A DNA stretch of 64,000 nt from Methylobacteriaceae bacterium (GTDB lineage Bacteria > Pseudomonadota > Alphaproteobacteria > Rhizobiales > Beijerinckiaceae), in the NCBI GenBank assembly GCA_020638195.1, contig JACKJC010000004.1, forward strand, positions 372,001-436,000. The letters run 5' to 3'. The translations under genes and the position numbers were made by a program. Below the pieces are notes generated by a model. That model did no database searches, was not told the DNA's origin, and was given only the letters and a program-made list of their open reading frames with translations. Below are positions 10,757 to 22,360 of this stretch, in pieces. The number at the start of each line of letters is the position of its first letter. Position 1 is the first letter of the stretch.

Positions 10757-11758
10757 GACGACGCGCATTTTGGCCAAAATCGCCGTCCCCCACCTGCCGG
10801 AAGCCATACAGCCGAATTCACCTGCTGGAGTCCCGCCCTTGCAGCCATCGAGCGAGGCAGCAGGGGTGGTTCGCCGCTGGCGGGATTGTGCAGGAGGGCG
10901 CCCTTCTCCCCGCCTGCGGGGAGAAGGTGGGCGAAGCCCGGATGAGCACCACGCCGATGCACCCGTCCCAGTCGTTTGGCCCCTCACCCTTGCCCTCTCC
11001 CCGCCCTGCGGGGAGAGGGAGAGGCGCGCCCGGCGCCCGAACTTAACCCCGCCGCTTCCCCTTGAACGCCCGCGTCCCGCCCTTGCCGCCATCGAGCAGG
11101 GCAGCGGGCGGCCCTCGCTGCTGGCGGATTGCTGGAGTTGTCGACCTTCTCCCCGCGCGCAGAAGCGGTGGCGCTGCCGCTGGTTGAAGGCCGGTCGGTA
11201 GTGGCGCGATCTCTCCACAACGGACTGGCCTCATCCTGCCTCTCCCCCGTGGAGACGGAGTTAACGTCGTCCGCCTTCGAGCGCCGCCAGAACCGTTCCA
11301 TCCACGCCGTCTCCATTTCCTCGCAGACCTCCGCATTGCGGAACGCAGCACCGATAGCGCGCGAAATCAGCAGCAACGCTTCGCGCGCCGCATCGCGCGC
11401 CAGTTCCGCCTCGGTCATATGGGTCGGCGCCGTCGACTTCGACGACGAGCTTCGCCTCGCGGCAATCCGCGGTAGCCCGATGGGCTCCTGGCGCACAATT
11501 TGAAGCCGCCGAGACGCGGCGCGCAGAGCGCGACCAGAAGGCAGGATTCGGCCGAGGAGCGCGGCGGCGCGAAGGTTTCGCGCGCGCTGGCTTCGGCGGG
11601 TTGGGGGAGCCGCATGCGGGGAGGTTACCCCTTCTCCCCGCGCGCGGGGAGAAGGTGGCCGAAGGCCGGATGAGGGGCCCGCGCCGCAGCATGGCGCCCA
11701 GTCGTTAGGCCTCACTTGCCCTCTCCCCGCCCTGCGGGGAGAGGGGGAGGCGCGCGCC
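10757..11758. repeat. 1-kb repeat block with duplicated uvrB 3'-end sequence
   Basis: This kilobase has no intact gene. It holds CTTCTCC/GGAGAAG-type palindromes at about 10902-10927, 10992-11019, 11142-11168 (degraded), 11630-11654 and 11719-11745. The segment 10901-11131 is a diverged direct duplicate of 11629-11850: both run palindrome, CGGATGAG, CCCAGTCGTT, second palindrome, then CCCGCCGCTTCCCCTTGAAC, which in the right copy is the coding 3' end of uvrB. A third, shorter copy of the last part is at 10830-10890. A decayed DUF559 gene sits between the two main copies. Confidence 0.7.
11270..11640 (-). pseudogene. Decayed DUF559 (endonuclease-like) gene
   Basis: Fragments of one DUF559 domain appear on the minus strand in successive order but in three different frames: RARNLRA, then CAPRLGGFKL, VRQEPIG, AKLVVEVDGADPYD, and finally AFRNAEVCEEMETAWMERFW. 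These match the family's usual line-up (ARxLRR ... LGGFKF ... RQxPIG ... LVVEVDG ... RFxNxEV). Several frameshifts are needed to join them, so the gene is dead. DUF559 proteins are related to very-short-patch-repair-type nucleases. The borders are approximate. The remnant lies between two repeat copies. Confidence 0.6.
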
Positions 11759-14341
<2,583 letters not shown>

Positions 14342-14584
14342 GGCGGCAATATGGGGCGAATGCGCGCGCGGAAAAAGACGATTGCGCGGATCGAGAGACA
14401 GCACGTTCGCGAACCGTCCAGGAATCGCCTTGCTCCGAGCGGCTTTATCTATGGGACGTTCGCGATGGCGCATCCTTCGCGCCGTCGCGGTCCCCGCCGC
14501 CTCGACGGTGTTTCGATTGCCCGGGGGTCTCCGCAATCAGGGCCAAGACCGGGCTGGTGGCGCAGCACGGTCTCGTGCCGACGC
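14342..14584. other. Non-coding stretch between uvrB and the small membrane protein gene
   Basis: The gap between the genes is 349 bases (14342-14690). The right part is the structured terminator described separately. The left part, about 240 bases, presumably carries the uvrB promoter, but I see no clear -35/-10 pair, no LexA-type GAAC-N7-GTAC or GTTC-N7-GTTC box that I would defend, and no gene. Confidence 0.4.
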
Positions 14585-14664
14585 GCAAAAGAAAACGCCC
14601 GACCCCGAAGTTCTGGCTTCGGAAGGATCCGCGCGGCCAAGAAAGCGCGGATCCGGGTCGGGCG
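14585..14664 (-). terminator. Three-way-junction terminator downstream of the small membrane protein gene
   Basis: A perfect 10-bp outer stem (CGCCCGACCC at 14596-14605 with GGGTCGGGCG at 14655-14664) encloses two perfect hairpins: CCGAAG/CTTCGG (14605-14622) and GGATCCGCGC/GCGCGGATCC (14625-14654). On the minus strand the outer stem is followed by TTTTCTTTT (14595-14586), so it can terminate the transcript of the gene ending at 14691. The branched fold is unusual for a simple terminator. Confidence 0.7.
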
Positions 14665-14690
14665 ATTCCGGATGAAGGCAGGCGGCCCGC

Positions 14691-14924
14691 TCAGGGCCTA
14701 ACCAGCGCTCCGTAAACTGTCGTGTTGGGCTCCACATGCTCGATTGCAGCGAACACGGGACGTTTCGGCGCGCTGCGCATCGAAAAGGCGACGACGCCGA
14801 TCCCAAACGCCAGCGCCGCGAGGAGCGCGAGCGAAACATTGAACTGGCGGCGAGCCGCTTCCGCATCCCAACCGCGGGAGAAACCGGCTTCAGGCGCCTT
14901 GTCGAAATGATCTACGACCGACAT
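14691..14924 (-). CDS. Small single-pass membrane protein, unknown
   Basis: 77 residues from the ATG at 14924, which has a GGGGA site eight bases upstream. The ATG at 14933 would be only about three bases from it. A hydrophilic, Asp/Arg-rich N-terminus (SVVDHFDKAPEAGFSRGWDA) is followed by one transmembrane helix (FNVSLALLAALAFGIGVVAF) and a short tail ending TVYGALVRP. This layout suggests a membrane-anchored small protein of unknown function. It is divergent from the aminotransferase gene and ends at a strong terminator, so it is a single-gene unit. Coding status is supported by composition, start context and terminator placement. Confidence 0.62.
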   Translation of the reverse strand: MSVVDHFDKAPEAGFSRGWDAEAARRQFNVSLALLAALAFGIGVVAFSMRSAPKRPVFAAIEHVEPNTTVYGALVRP

Positions 14925-15185
14925 GTCAGCCATCCCCAGAGCTTCTGTTGTTCGAAACCGCGACCGGCTTCGAAAATCACCCTATCGACCCAACCCCGAT
15001 CCCGATGTGCGTTTTGGCGCCTCTCGGACACCACCCGCATCTGTTACTCATTTACAACACTCAAGCGAATAATCGCCTGAAACCATTAAATGGGTGCGAT
15101 CCATCGAGAGTCAATCGGCGCTGAGCCGTCTCACAGGGATGTGAACGGCTGAAAGCGCCCTTGGTTTCGCGATTCCGCGAAATAA

Positions 15186-16469
<1,284 letters not shown>

Positions 16470-16573
16470 CGTAGCTCCACTTTCGCCCTGTGCGTTTCGG
16501 CGCCGCCCCCACCCCGGGGCGGCGTTTTCTTTGGTCGCGGTCAAGCCCGACCATGCGCACTGGGGAGCGCCAC

Positions 16574-17095
16574 ATGAAACGCGTCACGAAATCCATCTTC
16601 GCCGCAGCGCTCGTCGTCAGCGCGCTGCCCGCCCTGCCTGCCTCCGCCGTCCAGACGACGCGAATCGGCGCGCTCGAATGCAATGTCTCAGCCGGCGTCG
16701 GCATGGTCATCACCTCGAGCAAGGCGCTCGATTGCTGGTTCTTCCGCGACGACGGCGTCGCCGAACATTACATCGGCACGATCTCGCGCTTCGGCGTCGC
16801 GCTCGGCGCGACCGGGCCCGGCCATCTCGACTGGGCTGTCTTCGCGCCGACGGTCGGCCTGCATTCCGGCGAACTCGGCGGCGACTACGGCGGCGTCGGC
16901 GCGTCCGCGACGGCGGGCGTCGGCCTCGGCGCCAACGCGCTGATCGGCGGCTCCAACCGCGCCGTCAATTTGCAGCCATTCTCGGTGCAGGCTCAGCTCG
17001 GCGTCGACGTCGCCGCCGGCGTGACGGCGATGACGCTCGAATACGCGCCGCCGCCGCCGGCCGAAAAGCCCCGCGCGCGTCGCCATCGCAGATGA
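16574..17095 (+). CDS. DUF992 domain-containing secreted protein
   Basis: 173 residues with a Sec signal peptide (KRVTKSIFAAALVVSALPA, cleaved after about ASA). The mature part starts RIGALECNVSAGVGMVITS and contains the conserved CWFFRDDG with a second cysteine, the YIGTISRFGVALG strand and glycine-rich repeats (SATAGVGLGANALIGGS), matching DUF992. Two cysteines in the mature protein probably form a disulfide. These proteins are common in Rhizobiales and their function is unknown. A GGGGAG site precedes the ATG at 16574. The basic C-terminus after a proline run (PPPPAEKPRARRHRR) is atypical. Confidence 0.85.
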   Translation: MKRVTKSIFAAALVVSALPALPASAVQTTRIGALECNVSAGVGMVITSSKALDCWFFRDDGVAEHYIGTISRFGVALGATGPGHLDWAVFAPTVGLHSGELGGDYGGVGASATAGVGLGANALIGGSNRAVNLQPFSVQAQLGVDVAAGVTAMTLEYAPPPPAEKPRARRHRR

Positions 17096-17214
17096 TGCGC
17101 GCGTCGCATACGTAATTGATCCAGAGTCTTGCCAACCCGCTGCGACGGTGAAACGATCCTGACCGACGGCGCCGGGCGCCGCAGCTTCCGGCGCCGTCAA
17201 GGTCACGGGAGTTT

Positions 17215-19299
17215 ATGATGAGCGACACGCCGGCCAATGGCGGCAGAAGAGCGATGGGGCCCCGGCTGATTGCGCTGGTCGGTCCCTTCCAGAGCGGCAA
17301 GACGACGCTCCTCGAGAGCATCATGGCGCGTTCCGGCGCCATTTCGCGCCAGGGGACAGTGCGCGACGGATCGTCGGTCGGCGATTCCAGCGCCGAGGCG
17401 CGCGCCCACGCCATGAGTGTGGAAGCCAATGTCGCCACCGCCGATTATCTCGGCGATCGCTACACATTCATCGATTGCCCCGGCTCGATCGAATTCTCCA
17501 ACGAGATGCGCGACGTGCTGCCGCTCTGCGATGCGGCGATCGTCGTTTGCGAGGCCGATCCGCGCAAGATTCCCGCGCTGCAACTCATCCTGCGCGAACT
17601 CGAGGAGCTAGGCGTTCCCCGCCTCATCTTCCTCAACAAGATCGACGCCGCCACGCAGCGCGTGCACGAGACGCTGGGCGTTCTGCAGCCCGCCTCGCGC
17701 GCGCCATTGCTCTTGCGCCAGATCCCGATCTGGCAGAACGGCATCGCCACCGGCTTCATCGACCTCGCGCTCGAACGCGCCTTCGTCTACCGCGAACATG
17801 CGCCCTCGACCATCATCGACGTGCCCGCCGGCGATCTGCCGCGTGAAAAAGAAGCGCGGTACACGATGCTGGAAAAGCTGGCCGATTACGACGACGCGCT
17901 GATGGAGGAACTGATTTCCGACATCGAGCCGCCGCGCGATCAGGTGTTCGACGATCTCGCGCGCGAATTGCGCGACGGCCATGTCGTGCCGATGCTGATC
18001 GGCTCGGCCGAGCGCGGCAATGGCGTCACGCGCCTGCTGAAGGCCCTGCGCCACGAGGCCCCGACGATCGCGCAGACGCGCGCGCGCCTCGGCGTCGCCG
18101 ATACGGGTCCGGCGATCGGTCAGTCGATGCGCACGGTGCACACGGCGCATGGCGGCAAGCTGTCGATCGTGCGCGTTCTGCGCGGCGCCTTCGCCGACGG
18201 TTCGACCGTGCTCGGCGCCAATGGCGGCGAAGACCGCATCGCCTCGCTGTCGCGCATGATCGGCTCGGCCTCCACCAAGGTCGGCAAGGCCGAGGAAGGC
18301 GACACGCTCGCCTTCGGTCGCCTCGATCATATCGCATCGGGTGAAACGATCGGCGACGCCAAGGGCGGCAAGCCGCAGCAGATTTCCGGTCGTCCGCCGA
18401 CGCCGCAACCCGTGCATTCGCTGTCGCTCGCGATCAAGGATCGCAAGGACGAAGTGAAGCTGGCCGCGGCAATGGCGAAACTCACGGAAGAAGATCCCTC
18501 GCTCGTCTTTACGCAGGATCAGGAATCCGGCGAGATGAAACTGTCGGGACAGGGCGAGATGCATCTGCGCGTCGCGCTCGAACGGCTCGCGGCGCGCTTC
18601 GGCGTGGCGGTGGAAGCGAAGAAGGGCGGCGTCGCCTATCGCGAGACGATCCGCCACACGACAGCGCATGTGCGCGGTCGCCACAAGAAACAGTCCGGCG
18701 GCCACGGCCAGTTCGGCGACGTCGTGATCGACGTGCGCCCGCAGGAGCGCGGCTCAGGTTTTCTGTTCGAGGAAAAGGTGCACGGCGGCTCGGTGCCACG
18801 GCAATATTTCTCGTCCGTCGAGGCCGGCTGCCGCGACGCCTGCGCACAGGGGCCGCTCGGCTTCCCCGTGGTGGACGTCGCCGTCACGCTGGTCGACGGC
18901 TCCTACCATACGGTGGATTCGTCAGACATGGCCTTCCGAACGGCGGCCCGCATCGGCATGCAGGAGGCGCTCGAGAAATGTGGCCCGGCGCTGCTTGAGC
19001 CGATCCTCGCGGTGTCCATCGCCGTGCCGAGCGAGGCCATGTCGCGCGCGACCGCGATCGTCTCGGGCCGCCGCGGCCAGATCCTCGGCTTCGACGGCCG
19101 TCCCGGCTGGGAAGGCTGGGATGTTCTGGAGGCGCAGATCCCCGAAGCCGAAATGGGCGGCCTGATCGTCGACCTGCGCTCGGCGACCTCCGGCGTCGGC
19201 TCCTATACGTCGAAATTCGACCACCTCGCCGAGGTCGTCGGCAAGCACGCCGACGCCATCGTCGCGGCGCGGGCGAGTGAGAAGGTCAACGGGCACTAA
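17215..19299 (+). CDS. EF-G-like translational GTPase with altered G3 motif
   Basis: 694 residues covering the five EF-G domains: G domain with G1 GPFQSGKT (residues 23-30) and NKID, domain II, the RETI/QSGGHGQFGDV domain IV region, and the C-terminal EF-G fold (VPSEAMSRATAIVSGRRG). The G3 box reads DCPGSIEF (87-94) instead of DTPGHVDF, so the catalytic histidine of translational GTPases is Ser91 here. The switch I RGITI motif is also missing. It is therefore a paralogue of the EF-G2/FusB-like group and not the housekeeping factor. Its role is unknown; it may be slow or non-hydrolysing, or use another catalytic residue. Tandem ATGs at 17215 and 17218 leave the exact start open. Confidence 0.9.
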   Translation: MMSDTPANGGRRAMGPRLIALVGPFQSGKTTLLESIMARSGAISRQGTVRDGSSVGDSSAEARAHAMSVEANVATADYLGDRYTFIDCPGSIEFSNEMRDVLPLCDAAIVVCEADPRKIPALQLILRELEELGVPRLIFLNKIDAATQRVHETLGVLQPASRAPLLLRQIPIWQNGIATGFIDLALERAFVYREHAPSTIIDVPAGDLPREKEARYTMLEKLADYDDALMEELISDIEPPRDQVFDDLARELRDGHVVPMLIGSAERGNGVTRLLKALRHEAPTIAQTRARLGVADTGPAIGQSMRTVHTAHGGKLSIVRVLRGAFADGSTVLGANGGEDRIASLSRMIGSASTKVGKAEEGDTLAFGRLDHIASGETIGDAKGGKPQQISGRPPTPQPVHSLSLAIKDRKDEVKLAAAMAKLTEEDPSLVFTQDQESGEMKLSGQGEMHLRVALERLAARFGVAVEAKKGGVAYRETIRHTTAHVRGRHKKQSGGHGQFGDVVIDVRPQERGSGFLFEEKVHGGSVPRQYFSSVEAGCRDACAQGPLGFPVVDVAVTLVDGSYHTVDSSDMAFRTAARIGMQEALEKCGPALLEPILAVSIAVPSEAMSRATAIVSGRRGQILGFDGRPGWEGWDVLEAQIPEAEMGGLIVDLRSATSGVGSYTSKFDHLAEVVGKHADAIVAARASEKVNGH

Positions 19300-19310
19300 A
19301 GCCCTTGCGT

Positions 19311-19376
19311 CATGGCCGGGCGTAGCCGTCGAAGGCGGCGTCGCCTCGCTCGCCTGTGTCCCGGCCATCCACGCCA
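19311..19376. repeat. Dispersed palindromic element (GTCATGGCCGGG..CCCGGCCATCCACG)
   Basis: The element lies just after the EF-G-like gene. Its GTCATGGCCGGGC and CCCGGCCATCCACGCC ends flank a short imperfect stem, the same general type as the element at 4149. No T-run is present. Confidence 0.55.
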
Positions 19377-19505
19377 ACTAATTGCGAAACCTTCCGCCAG
19401 GCGCGACGCAGCGGCCCGGGGTGGGTTCCCGCGACAAGCGCGGGCGTTGTGGCAGAAGCCGCCCATTACCAAAATTTCATCCCCCTGCCCCTAGACGCCT
19501 TCGAG

Positions 19506-19524
19506 ATGTAAATGTAAATTACAT
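19506..19524. promoter_or_regulatory. ATGTAA repeat/palindrome, candidate operator
   Basis: ATGTAA (19506-19511) is directly followed by the palindrome ATGTAA-A-TTACAT (19512-19524), giving three half sites. It lies 43 bases upstream of the DUF2852 gene in DNA that is otherwise very GC-rich. The arrangement looks like a binding site for a dimeric repressor near a promoter, but the regulator cannot be named. Confidence 0.45.
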
Positions 19525-19566
19525 TCAGATCGGCGGCCAACAGGGGCGCAGCCGACGGAGAGGAAC

Positions 19567-20082
19567 ATGAGCGTCTATCAAGGAACTTACGATGGTTCGG
19601 CCAATGCCGGCGAGCGCCGTTCGCGGCGGGTGCGCTGGCGGGGCGTCGAGCTCTTCGCGATGATCCTCGGCTTCATCGTCTTCTGGCCTGTCGGCCTCGC
19701 CATTCTTTTCGCGAAGATCTGGCAGAAGCGCGAAGGCCGTCCGGATCAGGATCTTGTCGATTTTGTTCGGGAAAGGGGGTCTGAAATGCGCGGACAATGC
19801 ATGGCCAAGCGCTCGCAATGGGGCGCCGCCGACTGGGGTCGCTCGGAATGGAAGCCCTTCTCGGGCCCGCGCCCGACAGGCAACAGCGCCTTCGACGACT
19901 GGCGGTCGGCCGAGCTCGCCCGCCTCGAGGAAGAGCGCCAGAAGCTGGTGCAGGCCGAACGCGACTTCGCCGAGCATCTCGACAAGCTGCGCCGCGCCCG
20001 CGACCGTGAGGAATTCGAGCGCTTCATGAACGAGCGCCGGGCGCAGAGCCAGGGTCCGAACGACCCCGCCGCGCAGATCTGA
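19567..20082 (+). CDS. DUF2852 domain-containing membrane protein
   Basis: 171 residues. A basic N-terminus is followed by one transmembrane helix (VELFAMILGFIVFWPVGLAI) and the conserved FAKIWQKREG, then a segment with NSAFDDWRSAELARLEEERQKL and a highly charged coiled coil to the end (EFERFMNERRAQ). NSAFDDWR followed by a coiled coil is the DUF2852 signature in Rhizobiales. The C-terminal part probably faces the cytoplasm. Function is unknown. The gene has its own upstream palindrome and a strong terminator downstream, so it is a single-gene unit. Confidence 0.85.
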   Translation: MSVYQGTYDGSANAGERRSRRVRWRGVELFAMILGFIVFWPVGLAILFAKIWQKREGRPDQDLVDFVRERGSEMRGQCMAKRSQWGAADWGRSEWKPFSGPRPTGNSAFDDWRSAELARLEEERQKLVQAERDFAEHLDKLRRARDREEFERFMNERRAQSQGPNDPAAQI

Positions 20083-20095
20083 TTTTCGAACACGA

Positions 20096-20123
20096 GCGCC
20101 GGCCGAGAGGCCGGCGCTTTTTT
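20096..20123 (+). terminator. Rho-independent terminator of the DUF2852 gene
   Basis: A perfect 9-bp stem GCGCCGGCC/GGCCGGCGC with a GAGA loop is followed by six T residues. It begins 14 bases after the stop codon. Its T-tract reaches the ATG at 20125, which makes that ATG an unlikely start for the next gene. Confidence 0.9.
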
Positions 20124-20151
20124 CATGCCTGTTTTTCGGCGCGGGGGCGTC

Positions 20152-22281
20152 ATGAAGACCTTTCTCACCGTCAAATTCACGCTCATTCCCTACATCGCCT
20201 TCTACTGGCTGCTCGCGCGCGGGATGACGGGTTTGGCGATCGCCGCCGGCCTCGCGCTGATGACGGCGCTGGAAGCCTGGCGCCTGTCGCGCCGCGAAAT
20301 TTTTATCTTCGAACTCGGCTCGCTCGCGATTTTCGCGCTGTTCGGCCTCATGTGGCTGATTGCGCCCGAGTGGCTCGCCGCCAATGCGCTGTGGCTGTCC
20401 TTCGCCGGACAGGGCGTTGTCGCGCTCGGCCTGCTCGCCTTCGGCCGCGCCTGGACCTCGGATTATTCACGCGTTGCGCACGCCGACGCGGCCGGCAGCC
20501 CGCAATTCTTCCTCGTCAACGCGGCCATCTCCGCGCTGTGGGGCGTCTTGTTTCTCGTCTTCGCGGGCTTCGCCTATGCGCACGCGCCCCGCTGGATGTC
20601 GACCGGCCTCGTGATCTTCGGCGCGCTCGTCTCGATCTTCGGACCGAAGCTCGCGATCGGTCTCGTCCTGAAGAAGATGATCGCCGCGCGCGAAACCTAT
20701 CATTGGCCGGCGCCGAAATTCGACGACAAGAACAATGATTGCGACGTCGCCATCGTCGGCGCCGGCATCGGCGGCCTCTCGGCCGCGGCGCTGCTCGCGG
20801 ACGCCGGCCTGCGCGTCGCCGTTTTCGATCATCACGTGCTCGCCGGCGGCTACTGCCATTCCTATCCGCGCAAGGCGCATCATGACGGCAAGTCCGTGCT
20901 GTACCGCTTCGACGCTGGCCCCCACGATTTTTCGGGCGTCTGGGACGGCGGCACGATTTCGGGCCTGCTCGACCGTCTTGGCGTCGCCGACCGCATCGAC
21001 TGGGCGCGCATCGACCATTCCTATCGCACCGAAAGCGGCGCGATCGATCCGCCGCGCGACTGGCGGGACTATGCGCGCATGTTGGGCGAGAAATTCCCCG
21101 GCAGCGCCGCGGGCATCATGTCGCTGTTCGAAAGCATTCACGCGATCTTCCAGGACATGTACGCGACCGGCGAAGGGCGCAGCGGCATTCCGGGCCTACC
21201 CTCCGATCCCGCAAGAATGCTCGCTTTTCCCAAGGAGCACCCCGTTGGCTTCAAATGGATGGGCCGCCCCTTCGACGATCTCGTCGCCGCTCATGTCTCG
21301 GACCCGAAGGTCGTGCAGGTCGTCAACGCGCTCGTGGGCTACCTCGGCGACGGCGCGGAAAAGCTGACCTGCGGCCAGATGGTTCCGATCTTCGGCTATT
21401 ACTTCAAGGGCGGCTTCTATCCGAAGGGCGGTTCGAGTCGCTTCTCCGACGTGCTGGTCGAGGCGATTGAGGAGCGTGGCGGCGCCGTGCATCTCAAAAC
21501 GCCGGTGAAGCGCATCCTCGTCGAGAACGGCGCAGCGACGGGCGTCGAATTGCGCGACGGCCGAATCGTGCGTGCGCGGGCGGTTGTCTCGAACGCCGAC
21601 ATTCGCAGGACGTTTCTGGAACTGGTCGATCCCGCGCATACGCCGGATGATTTCCGGAAGACGCTCGCGGAGGCGGAGCCGGCGACCTCCTGCTTCACCG
21701 TGCAGCTCGGCATCGATTATGTGCCCGACATCAGGCCGGCGACGCACGTGCATCTGCCAGGCGCGCATGTCGGCATCGCCGCCATGTCGCTGGTCGATCC
21801 ATCGGCCGCGCCGGAAGGCCACGCCATACTCAACCTTATCCGCCTCGTGCCCTATGCAGAGGCCCGGCATTGGTTCCCGCCCGATGACGTTGCAGACGAC
21901 TGGAAGGCCTGGCGCCGTTCGGATGACTACGAGCAACGCAAGCGGGCGCTCGGCGACGAGATGATCGCGGCGGCCGAACAAATCCTGCCCGGTTTGCGCG
22001 ACCACATCGTTTACCGCACGGACGCCAGTCCCGTGACCTATGCGCGCTACGACTGGGCAAGCGCGGGCTCCATCTACGGCGTCTCGCGCGCCGGCCGTCT
22101 CAAGGGCTCGAAGTCGCCGGTGAGGAATCTCGTGATCGCCGGCGGCGGCAATGCCGGCGCGGGCGTCGAGGCGGTCGTCATCTCCGGCGCCAACGCGGCG
22201 GAAGCGCTTGTGCCGGATCTGCTGTCGCACCCTCCCGCGCCACGAGCGACCCAGGCGCTTCCGACGCATGTGGCGGCGTAA
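20152..22281 (+). CDS. CrtI-like FAD oxidoreductase fused to a six-helix membrane domain
   Basis: 709 residues. The first ~190 form about six transmembrane helices (for example LTVKFTLIPYIAFYWLLA and SLAIFALFGLMWLIA). The rest is a phytoene desaturase / carotenoid isomerase / retinol saturase-like flavoprotein. It has the dinucleotide fold VAIVGAGIGGLSAAALLADAG (about 199-219), GGSSRFSDVLVEAIEERGG and a C-terminal FAD segment VIAGGGNAGAGVEAVVISG. The substrate is probably a polyunsaturated lipid or isoprenoid near the membrane, which is inferred. The ATG at 20152 is preferred because the one at 20125 lies at the end of the terminator. No carotenoid genes are nearby. Confidence 0.82.
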   Translation: MKTFLTVKFTLIPYIAFYWLLARGMTGLAIAAGLALMTALEAWRLSRREIFIFELGSLAIFALFGLMWLIAPEWLAANALWLSFAGQGVVALGLLAFGRAWTSDYSRVAHADAAGSPQFFLVNAAISALWGVLFLVFAGFAYAHAPRWMSTGLVIFGALVSIFGPKLAIGLVLKKMIAARETYHWPAPKFDDKNNDCDVAIVGAGIGGLSAAALLADAGLRVAVFDHHVLAGGYCHSYPRKAHHDGKSVLYRFDAGPHDFSGVWDGGTISGLLDRLGVADRIDWARIDHSYRTESGAIDPPRDWRDYARMLGEKFPGSAAGIMSLFESIHAIFQDMYATGEGRSGIPGLPSDPARMLAFPKEHPVGFKWMGRPFDDLVAAHVSDPKVVQVVNALVGYLGDGAEKLTCGQMVPIFGYYFKGGFYPKGGSSRFSDVLVEAIEERGGAVHLKTPVKRILVENGAATGVELRDGRIVRARAVVSNADIRRTFLELVDPAHTPDDFRKTLAEAEPATSCFTVQLGIDYVPDIRPATHVHLPGAHVGIAAMSLVDPSAAPEGHAILNLIRLVPYAEARHWFPPDDVADDWKAWRRSDDYEQRKRALGDEMIAAAEQILPGLRDHIVYRTDASPVTYARYDWASAGSIYGVSRAGRLKGSKSPVRNLVIAGGGNAGAGVEAVVISGANAAEALVPDLLSHPPAPRATQALPTHVAA

Positions 22282-22360
22282 ACGAAACACTCCGGCAAAT
22301 TCGACGCATTAACCTTCTTTTTTTGAAAGCCATTAACGCGCCTGCCGCATCCCTACGCGA

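Noticed and set aside
14342..14584. LexA (SOS) box before uvrB
   Set aside because: I looked for GAAC-N7-GTAC and GTTC-N7-GTTC forms typical of alphaproteobacteria and saw none convincing at the right place.
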